NCBI GenBank assembly: GCA_910592005.1
Contig: CAJVPP010000063.1
Location: forward strand, 1 to 53,624
Direction: 5' to 3'
Origin: Funneliformis mosseae
Taxonomy: Eukaryota > Glomeromycota > Glomeromycetes > Glomerales > Glomeraceae
Length of the DNA stretch: 53,624 bases
The notes beneath the pieces are model-generated. The model was not told the origin of the DNA. It did not search any database and saw only the letters and a program-made list of their open reading frames with translations. Of the stretch, positions 45,727 to 53,624 are shown in pieces. A program made the position numbers and the translations under genes. Each line of letters starts with the position of its first letter. The stretch's first letter is position 1.

Positions 45727-46851
45727 ATTAGAAAGGATTGTCATGGATTAAGTAGAGACAAGAGAACAAAGTATAACTTAAGACGATATATAATTAAACC
45801 AAAAGAACCGATCCCCCCCAAAAAAAAATCAGCATCATCTAATGAGAAAATGGTTCATAGAAGCCCAAATCTTACAGAACAAAAATTTAGTTTCTCATCC
45901 TTTTTTCAAAGAAATTTCTTTTCATAGATTGACGAAATTGTCCAGGAGTTCTAATTCTTCTCCATTTCCATGTTTATAGGTAATAAATTTATCGGGATTA
46001 TCAATATCATTACTCTTTACCCTGTTCATTCTTCTCATCATTTAATAACTCTATAGGACCTAGTATCATATAGTACGTAGTACCCTTTGTTGACGTTATT
46101 CATATTAGAATCGTATTGTAACGAGCAAATAAATATTTTTAGCATATATTGCGTATGTTGATTTTAAATAATAACTTTAATAAAACAGCGAACGTTTTTC
46201 TGCGGATTTAAATGAAGAATTATTTATTTCATATACATTTATAAACGTTATTTAAAATTTCTTGGTTACAAGTAAATTCAAGTAAATTTGAATTGGATAT
46301 TTATTATATAAATTTATAACCAAAAAAAAAAAAAAATCAAACAAGTCTATTTAGTTTAAGGGAGAAGAATAGAATATCATTGCATAACACGAAATGCACA
46401 CAATACAATGATATTGTTGTGTACATGGCATTGATAGAAATGCCTTCTTTGCGATTTTCATTTTTGGAAATTCTTTGATGAAACCATAAATGGTAATAGC
46501 GTAGGCATTGACAATTGTTTAACTGTCATAATCACCTAGACACTCTCCCAACAATATAAACAATAAAGAAAATGTTAACTTTGTAGCACCTAAAGATCCA
46601 ATCCTTTGAGATTTCGGGCTACCAAAAAGCAATTATATATATTGTTTAACTGTTGAAAGGAGATTTTCTTTCCAAAGGATTTGAGTTGATGGCATCTCTA
46701 AAAAGAATGTGAGATATTAATATCTTAATTGAAGTTCTTAACTTCAATCAAGAATGTTGTCCACATATATACCTCTTTCAAAACGATTCCATTCTGAATT
46801 ATTGTAAAATCTTTAAATCTAATATCCACAATATGTGGAAAAAATCCATAT
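45727..46851. terminator. 3' region between convergent F-box and SMG9 genes
   Basis: About 1.1 kb between stop codons. Contains a C-run/A-run (CCCCCCAAAAAAAAA) at 45.81 kb, AATAAATATTTTTAG near 46.13 kb (a possible poly(A) signal for the F-box gene) and a poly-A tract at 46.32 kb. No gene seen. Confidence 0.4.
46729..46749. other. Perfect short inverted repeat
   Basis: ATTGAAGTTCTTAACTTCAAT has 9-bp arms and a 3-nt loop. It sits about 100 bp past the SMG9 stop on that gene's transcribed side, so it could form a 3' UTR hairpin. Function is inferred. Confidence 0.5.
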
Positions 46852-48929
46852 TCACATGTCCCTTAATTTATGCGAAAACTTTACATAATCTGTAATGAAC
46901 TCGGATTTACGAACTAAATCCCAAGCTTTCATGGCACTTCTGAACCTATAAAATAAAGAAATTATTTTCTTTAAAAATAAATTTTTAAGACAATAGAGGC
47001 AAGATGATTTTACCATTCTTTTTCGGAAACTTGTCCCTTTTTGCCAATTTTTTTTGGCAATTCAAATATTTGGTCTCTCATTGATTCTGCCAAAACTAAA
47101 AATGTATCTGGTACATTCAAATGGTTAGAAGCCATTCCTTTTCCTTTAACGTTAATAGGCTGATTCTCGAAAGGTAAAAGAAATAAGTTTGGCATCGGAT
47201 GATCATCGGAACGTTTATACGTAGTCAAAGTTTTGGCCAAGGAGACCGTGCCTATTTATTAAAAATATTAGAAATAGATGAACTGCTAAATTCTCAAAAG
47301 TATTATAATGTAACTGTCAATTACCAAAAATCTTTAAATTAGATTCTTGAAACATTTTAATCAACATATCACACATGAGATCGTATTTGACAGTTGTATA
47401 CTCTAAGGGCGAAGTTTTATTGCACACTAAAACTGATAAATAAAAAGTTAATAATTAATTAAAAATAAAAGGTTATTAATGAAGGTACATATATTACCGA
47501 TATCAGGATAATATTCGATTCCGTTGTCAGTCGAAGCCAATGATGGTACTGTTGGAAATTCGGGAATCCTATATTTCAACATTTCAGCTTTCTTCAAAAA
47601 ATTCCATGTAGAATAATCAATGCTTTCAGTAACAACTATAACAACATTACAAACAGAAAATAGAAATACGGCAAGTTGGAGAGACTAATTTTAAAAGATA
47701 ATAATTAATATAAATATTTATTTACATAAAAAAAAAATTTTCTAAAAGTTGGTTTACAGCTAACCTGTAATTCAAGCCAAACCTCAGGTGTCATATTCTC
47801 AGGAATATAATCGTTTCTGATCGCGTGTTCCAAAACTGAGAGGCTAGAAATTGGCTACGTAAAATGACAGAAAAATAATTATATATATATAATAATAAAA
47901 TTAAGTTTTTAATTAAAAAAAAAAAAATATTGATAAAATACCTGAGTATCTAAGAGAACAATTTTTTCAGGTGTGACATGAATATCGATTCCAATTGTTT
48001 CGTGACTTGCAAAGTTCAAGGCATCTATCGATTGACTCGAAAATGCCTGATATTATTATGTAATTCACCGATGAATTAAATAAAAGCTCAAAAAATGCTA
48101 AAGTGATGGTGCTGAATTATTTATGCGCAACTGACATTCTGCGGATCTTGACATAAGGTAGAAATAACGGTAGATTTTCCCGATCCTTGTGGTCCAAATA
48201 CACCTACAACGAAATGACCAGGAAGATCACTCAAGACCTAAATTTCATGTAAATGTCAATTTCAAGTTAATGTGTATTTTATAATAGCGGAATAAACTGC
48301 ATTCGAAAATTACGCTTACATACTTTTAGCAACCAACCTTTAAGACGGATTCATTATTAAACATTCCCTTCTCATTAACCATTTTAACAAACGGTCTCTC
48401 AAGTGATTTTCCTCGCGTATTAATAGATTTGATTTCTACACGTGGAGCAATAACTGGGGTAACTCGACTAAATGTTTCTTCTTGAACTGGTGTAAAACGA
48501 GAAGTTTGGGCAGAAGTTTCTGATGCTTTTTTTGTCAATATGGAAGGTTGAGAGGGACTAGTAGCTTGAGGTTTACGTTCTAAAATAACAGGTGCTTGAT
48601 AAAAGGATTTGGGCAGGTGGTCGGGTGTTGGAGTCGTCAGAGACCCTGAGGGAGATTCCTAACATGCACTTTTAGTGTCTAAAAAAGTAAAAGCGAAACG
48701 AAAATCAAACAGAAAACGCTAAAGTGAGGATTTCGCTTAATACCTTTGGTTTTCTATCGCGTCTCCGACCTCCCCCTTCTCCACGTATACGTTCTCCTCT
48801 TCCACCACCTTCTCTACGAACTCCTTTAGGGTAACCGTTACCGTTATTACCAGTATCACGAGCACCTCTTCCGGATCTTCCATCTTCATTGCGTTCTTCT
48901 GCATCACGGTTGTTATCTCCCTTCGCCAT
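46852..48929 (-). CDS. SMG9-like nonsense-mediated mRNA decay factor
   Basis: Minus-strand exons: 48929-48744, 48658-48338, 48237-48136, 48046-47942, 47854-47765, 47684-47498, 47432-47325, 47251-47014 and 46945-46852. They total 1431 nt and 476 residues with all phases consistent. SMG9 pairs with SMG8 to control the SMG1 kinase, which phosphorylates UPF1. The N-terminus is Arg/Gly rich (GRSGRGARDTGNNGNGY, GGGRGERIRGEGGG) and disordered. The GTPase-like fold follows with a P-loop GPQGSGKS at residues 184-191, then GIDIHVTPEKIVLLDTQ (the G3-like strand), VWLELQSLQLAVFLFSVCNVV, and the C-terminal block with PNLFLLPF and WDLVRKSEFITDYVKFSHK. Human SMG9 is about 520 residues. The start is the first ATG; the next gene on the other strand begins 206 bp upstream. 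Confidence 0.87.
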
Positions 48930-49135
48930 AGAAATAATAAAAAATTTAAACGTTATAATGTGTATTAATTAAACGAATAGAAAATTTGATTTTTATACGT
49001 ATACCTATCACTTTTATCACGTGAACAAATGACAATTAATTAGTCTTATCAATCGTTCCATGATAATCATAATCCATCATTTTCTTTCTTTTCTTTCTTG
49101 GATTTCTCTAATTTTTTTTTAAAAATTTTTTTACT
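48930..49135. promoter_or_regulatory. Short divergent promoter between SMG9 and Rag GTPase
   Basis: Only 206 bp separate the start codons. Contains TATACGTATAC and TTATCACGTGA; the CACGTG E-box palindrome at about 49018 is a plausible bHLH site. TTTCTTTCTTTTCTTTCTT pyrimidine tracts precede the Rag start. Confidence 0.45.
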
Positions 49136-49196
49136 ATGTCGGTATGTTTCAACTAACAACTTTTGCAATTTTTCAATTATAATATATTTTAAAAAA

Positions 49197-49236
<40 letters not shown>

Positions 49237-50939
49237 CACTTTGATGTAGATGAGTATAGCCTCCATACAAGCCCTGTTGGGAATGATTTGGGGTATCGTA
49301 TTCATTTTTTTTTTTTTTTTTCCCATTTTTGTATTTCCTTCTTAACCCGCTTTAATAAAACTTTTACTTCAGCAATGAAGAAGATCCTGTTCAAGATCAT
49401 AGACCGCGATTATTGATTATGGGCCTAAGGAGGTGGGTAAGAATATAACTTTTTTTTTTTAAAATGACTGTCAACATGATATCTGATTAACAATTTAAAA
49501 TATATCTTTGTAGAAGCGGCAAATCCAGTATCCAAAAAGTCGTATTTCATAAGATGCCTCCTAATGAAACTTTATTCCTTGAAAGTACTAACAAAGTTAT
49601 TAAAGAAAATATAACGTAAACTATTTTTTATTTAATGAAAAATTTGAGGTATTTTATATATATATATTAATTTATTTTTATGTCCATTTAGGTCGTTTAT
49701 TGATTTTCAAGTTTGGGACTTTCCTGGACAAATTGATTATTTTGATCCAGCTTTTGATTCAAATGTTATTTTTGGAGAATATGGAGCATTAATTTTTGTA
49801 ATTGATGCGCAAGTAAGTTAAAGAGTCCATTTGATCAAAAATTATCAACAAATGTAATTACTTAATCTCATCCGTGATAATAGTGAATTTTCTTTAAAAT
49901 TTTAGGATGATTACATTGAAGCCCTTAGTAGATTACATCAAACCGTCACACGTGCTTTTCAAGTCAATCCCGATCTCACATTTGAGGTGTTTATACATAA
50001 AGTTGATGCCTTATCAGATGAATACAAAATTGACACGCAACGAGACATTCAGCAGCGAACTACAGATGATTTGGTGGACGTTGGATTAGAAAACGTTCCA
50101 TTGAGTTTCTATTTAACAAGTATTTACGATCATTCAATCTTTGAAGCTTTCAGTAAAGTGATTCAAAAACTTGTGCCTCAACTACCAACTTTGGAAAACT
50201 TATTGAATATTTTATGCTCGGTAAATGTCGTAAAAGCCTCATATGTTTATTTATCAAATACAAATTAACATTTTTCATTATAGAATTCTGGAATAGAAAA
50301 GGCATTTTTATTTGATGTCAATTCGAAAATTTACATTGCTACCGATAGTTCTCCCGTTGATATGCAGACCTATGAAATTTGTAGTGATATGATTGACGTT
50401 ATTATTGACATTTCGGAGATATATGGGTATATTATTATTTTTAAGAATGATCGATTAAATTTAATGATTTTGAAATGTATACTCACTTTATTGTTGGATC
50501 TCTTTTAAAAGTCGAACCAATTCATTTCATTATATCGATGAAATCTATGGAGATGATCAAACCCAAGTTGAAACAAATGGAAATGCAGGAAATTATGGTA
50601 CAACCACCGATACTGCTAATGATGCATCATCATTAATCAAACTAACTAATGGAATGGTATTATGTCTCAGGGGAGTAAACAGGTATATGTTATATCTAAT
50701 CCTTCTTAATTAATATATTAATCGAAACTAATACATATTTATTTAAAAGGTTTCTTGCGTTAGTTTGTCTCCTTCGATCTGATAATTTCGAAAAACATGG
50801 TTTAATAAATTATAATTTTGGATGCTTTAAACAAGCAATAGCCGAAGTTTTCGAATTAAAACGTCATAGTGCTGCTGAAAGGTTAAGACGTGAAAGGATG
50901 AGACTCTCGGAAAGTGTCGAAGATAATGTTGGGGGATGA
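49136..50939 (+). CDS. RagC/Gtr2-type Rag GTPase
   Basis: Rag GTPases signal amino-acid sufficiency to TORC1 at the vacuole or lysosome; the C/D (Gtr2) subunit pairs with an A/B (Gtr1) subunit. Exons: 49136-49141, 49237-49292, 49373-49432, 49514-49615, 49692-49812, 49906-50220, 50284-50426, 50512-50682 and 50750-50939. They total 1164 nt and 387 residues with all phases matching. P-loop GLRRSGKS is at 38-45, WDFPGQ at 83-88 and the base-recognition motif HKVD at 146-149. The [15 protein letters not shown] start, FLESTN, IETQRDI-like DTQRDIQQR and [14 protein letters not shown] are diagnostic of RagC/D over RagA/B. The C-terminal roadblock domain ([20 protein letters not shown] onward) is complete. 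Exon 1 is just ATG-TCG before a GTATGT donor. This start is chosen because the next exon is preceded by a strong poly-T acceptor and has no in-frame ATG before the P-loop. Confidence 0.92.
49201..49234 (+). other. 34-nt poly-T tract at a splice acceptor
   Basis: An uninterrupted T-run directly before the TAG acceptor of Rag exon 2. It serves as the polypyrimidine tract. Its exact length is likely to vary or be mis-sequenced. Confidence 0.8.
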
Positions 50940-52331
50940 ATATTATTTTTTTTTATTATTGAGATATTTATTGAAAGTAAATTAAATAGAATTATTTAAT
51001 TAATAATAATAAAATAGCTTGTGTTTAATATTAGAAAGAAATGTTGTTTTGATTTGAATGAGTTTCACTGAATTTTATTTTAAGAGAGTTGGGAAAAGAA
51101 TTTCAAAAAGAATTGTAGATTTATTCCATATTATCAATTATACCGTTCCGTGATTTTCGAACATTCCAGAATAAAACACACATTTCGTATTATTAATAAA
51201 TTCGAAAACCAGTACTGTTTAACTTGTTTCCGTCTGCGTTTTATACTAAATATAAGGAAAAATAGGTTTTACAAATACTGTATTGTTATTATCTCACATC
51301 CTCAAACAAAGAACATATTTTATTTTTTTATTTACAGTAAGAAACTAAATACAATCTGGATCAAAGCAAGATTACCTATCTAAGCGCAAAAAAGATTCAA
51401 AGAGACATATCATACGCCGGACATGTCGCATGTCGATCATAGCAAATGACATTTATATAGATGTCGATCATTTGATCGACAAAATTTTATATGCTTTTTC
51501 GCACTTTTTTGACTTTGTGTATAAGCCAACTGTGTGACCTTACTAACGTTTTTGAATTTCTGTCTCACATAAAACGTTCGCTCACTTCTCAAAAACATTT
51601 TTGTAAGTTTTAAAAGTTAAACAGTTCGGTAGTTTTAAGAAGATCTCTTCAAACAAGTTGTCTAAATAATACTAAATGAAATTTTTTTTTTTTACAGGTA
51701 TTTTATATTTATTAGAATAGAATATTAATATAGAATATTAAATTTTTTTCAATAATCTCCTATAATATATAATTTTAAATTAGTAAAATATATTATTTTC
51801 TTATTATTTAATAATTGTTCTTATATATTTTATTGGTTTTTTATTAACATTGTCTATTTAACTAAAATGGAGTCATCCAAGAAAAAGATAAATTACTTAC
51901 TTTAATAAGGTTATTATTTCCGCCAAGTTGTATTTAAATTCAAAGCATTTATTAAGAGCTTGTCACCATAAAATTTTTTTTATTTAAAAAATCGATTTTT
52001 TGTATATTACATAAAATCCAACTGAAAAACACACTTTACAACCTAAGAGAACCTTCTTGCTCACATAAAATTACATCTATTTTTGTTGTATATTTGTATC
52101 CACTTGTAAGAAGATCTTTAAAAAACTTATTTTTAAAGCAAAATTTCACGTAAATGTAAAAAAAGTAATTGTTTAAAAAGGTTATAATTGATTGAATATA
52201 TGATGATCTATTAATTTCTTAATTAATATGATTGGTAAATGTAAAATATTGCGATAGTTAACTATAGAGTATTGTAATTCAATTATAGTTACATAAAATT
52301 TTTTTAATATGAAAATGATCTGCGTACGACA
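50940..52331. other. Intergenic region right of the Rag gene
   Basis: Begins with the 3' end of the Rag transcript (AATAATAATAAAATAG near 51.0 kb). A 77-codon open frame at 51150-51383 has no recognisable features and is probably chance. From 51.4 kb there are palindromic TGTCGATCA words, then AT-rich DNA. Confidence 0.4.
51462..51481. other. 20-bp perfect palindrome TGTCGATCA-TT-TGATCGACA
   Basis: The arms are 9 bp with a 2-nt centre. The same TGTCGATCAT half-site also occurs singly about 30 bp upstream (51431). It could be a protein-binding site or element end. Nothing further can be said. Confidence 0.5.
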
Positions 52332-52960
52332 TATCTGATGCTTGATATGATGTTTCAGTTGAAATGTTGCGATGATGAACTGCTTCTAAAAAGGTTATTA
52401 TCATTAAAACACCTGGAGAAAATGATTCTACTCGAATACAGAGCCTTTGAAAATGAGTAGCAACTCACGCAAAAGGCTAAAGTTTGCTATGTTAGAGTCA
52501 GCTCAAAACATCAACGAAGTGATTTTAAATGACAGATTGCAGATCTCTGACAACATTATCCAGAATATAAAATTATCAGTAACATCAGTTTAAGACTCAA
52601 CTGGAAGCGCAAGGGGTTTGTTTTCCTTTTTTGAACGAGTATACTCTAATGGAATTGAAGAGGTAGTGGTTACCTTAAAAGACTATTTGTATTGCTTTAT
52701 ATCTGAATCTGTGGAGTGAATCTTTGAAAAAAGCTAGATACAGCTTGTGATTCTCAGTTCAGACATTTGTATCAATGATAATGAAATCAGAGAATTTGCA
52801 GAAGATTTACTTACAATCATCATAGTATTTGTAATGTGACATAATAGACTATGTTCTGCCGCAAATTATAAAAAAGAAAAGATGCCACCCAAGAAAAAAG
52901 AAATGAAAAAACTTTTAGCAGTCAAAGTATAACGCATCCACCTTTTTTCCATTCAGGAGG
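52332..52960 (+). pseudogene. Decayed IS607-type serine recombinase (TnpA)
   Basis: Pieces in order match an IS607 resolvase. A MerR-like DNA-binding start reads YDVSVEMLR then VIIIKTPGENDSTR. The catalytic domain opens with KAKVCYVRVSSKHQRSDFK, where RVSS carries the catalytic Ser. LNWKRKGF and ERVYSNGIEEVVVT follow, then NEIREFAEDLLTIIIVF near 52.8 kb. The frame is broken by stops (two TGA where Arg is expected, at QRSDFK.Q and ADL.Q; one TAG for Trp) and by a shift in the T6 run near 52639. The last third ends in a Lys-rich tail (KKEKMPPKKKEMKK). It is followed on the same strand by a Fanzor/TnpB-like fragment, the standard IS607 order. Confidence 0.72.
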
Positions 52961-53039
52961 AGCAAATAAAACTCAGGTAATAAATAGGAACAGCATGATA
53001 AACATATAATCAATGTCTTATCACAATCAAAAAAGAAGG

Positions 53040-53487
53040 TGTCAATCAAAAAAAAGGATTTAAGGGCATGATGTCTCAATGCTATAAACTTCAATAATAT
53101 TAAACTTAAATGAGTTCTTGAGACTTCCTATGATATACGAGATGAAGCTATGAATGATTTGCTTAAAGCATATCCTTTCAACTTTACTACAAATTGTAAA
53201 AAATTTAAGATAAAGTTCTATTCTAAAAAGGATTCTCAATAGTCAATTGCAATACTTTCCAAATACTGAGGTAAGTCTCATAATAAATATGCATTTATTC
53301 ATAAATTAAGTTAGCAGAGTCTCTTCTAAGTCAACTTAAATATGATAATCATCTTGTTATAAATCGTCTTGGTGAATTTTATCTTTGTATATCTAAACTA
53401 CTTGAAATACATGTTAAAAACTAAAGTCCTTTATTTTCAAAAATACAAAAAAAGATCTTTATTTTTTTTATTATATTAATTATATAT
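53040..53487 (+). pseudogene. Decayed Fanzor/TnpB-like gene (IS605 OrfB family), interrupted
   Basis: The plus-strand text GFKGMMSQCYKLQ at about 53.06-53.09 kb resembles the N-terminal start of OrfB-like proteins. It is followed after a few stops by VLETSYDIRDEAMNDLLKAY, then KFKIKFYSKKDSQ.SIAILS, then KYDNHLVINRLGEFYLCI. R-D-E-A..D..KA and the K-F-K-x-K block followed by G-E-F-Y-L-C-I are typical of the wedge region of TnpB/Fanzor, the RNA-guided nuclease family. Sequence between the first and second pieces is missing, and the RuvC-like catalytic part lies beyond the insertion at 53490 or past the window edge. The copy is inactive. Confidence 0.6.
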
Positions 53488-53489
53488 TA

Positions 53490-53624
53490 CAGTAGCGGTC
53501 ATAAATATCTGACCATTTCTAACTCCAACTACAAGTAAGTAAATTCAAAAATTTTTTTTTTATTTAAAAAATACATAATCAACTAACTAAAATTAATACA
53601 TTGTGTAGTCACCATCTGACTCTA
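53490..53624. mobile_element. Tc1/mariner-type element end inserted in the Fanzor remnant
   Basis: CAGTAGCGGTCATAAATATC, followed by TGACCATTTC, starts right after a TA dinucleotide (53488-53489). This is the characteristic Tc1-type terminal repeat (CAGT.GCGGTCA.AA.....GACCA). The element runs off the window edge, so the other end and any transposase cannot be seen. Confidence 0.6.

Noticed and set aside
51150..51383. 77-codon plus-strand ORF
   Set aside because: No homology, motif or codon signal; probably chance in AT-rich 3' flanking DNA.
1..53624. tRNA or rRNA genes
   Set aside because: Scanning by eye for box A/box B pairs and rRNA core words found only the weak tRNA-like word near 28.3 kb, which cannot form a cloverleaf.

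Overview
The window reads as nuclear DNA of a filamentous fungus with a very AT-rich, repeat-laden genome. The best match I can argue for is an arbuscular mycorrhizal fungus (Glomeromycotina, Rhizophagus-like). The reasons are short AT-rich introns, eukaryotic housekeeping genes set in gene-poor DNA, and a mix of decayed LINEs, hAT, Tc1/mariner, pogo/Tigger, IS607/Fanzor and primase-helicase genes. The organism call is inference from content and not from a database match.

Eight genes look intact or nearly so. From left to right they are: an unrecognised acidic tail-anchored protein (6.2-7.4 kb, +); a LIN1/CD2BP2-type GYF-domain splicing protein with one frameshift (7.7-9.0 kb, -); a plant-type fatty-acid-amide-hydrolase-like amidase with ten exons (9.2-11.7 kb, +); a transportin/Kap104 nuclear import receptor with twelve exons (19.8-23.7 kb, +); a small oxidoreductase-like-domain protein (24.6-25.3 kb, +); an F-box-like protein with a CxxC/CxxC pair (44.7-45.7 kb, +); SMG9, a nonsense-mediated-decay factor (46.9-48.9 kb, -); and a RagC/Gtr2 GTPase of the TORC1 pathway (49.1-50.9 kb, +). 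Two pairs are divergent with about 200 bp between start codons: GYF/amidase and SMG9/Rag.

The rest is mobile-element debris. Two LINE remnants (0.7-3.8 kb and 13.0-15.8 kb) keep pieces of ORF1 and of the endonuclease; the second keeps a gag-like zinc knuckle. Tc1/mariner and hAT tails lie at 17.2-18.1 kb. From 28.6 to 37.5 kb there is a layered block: a pogo/Tigger 3' end, a foldback element full of a 50-bp satellite, an unrecognised decayed gene, and a long decayed archaeo-eukaryotic-primase plus herpes-origin-binding-protein-type helicase gene bracketed by repeated TATA-containing motifs. Decayed hAT genes fill 38.0-40.9 and 42.9-44.4 kb, with a 30-bp minisatellite and a MITE between them.

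The right edge (52.3-53.6 kb) holds a decayed IS607-type serine recombinase followed by a Fanzor/TnpB-like gene, interrupted by a Tc1-like terminal repeat.

Most stops in the dead elements sit where Gln (CAA), Arg (CGA) or Trp (TGG) codons are expected, so C-to-T decay appears to have dominated. No rRNA, CRISPR array or convincing tRNA gene was seen. Exon coordinates were derived by hand from GT/AG sites, reading-frame continuity and family resemblance; the primary sequence supports them but no alignment was run.
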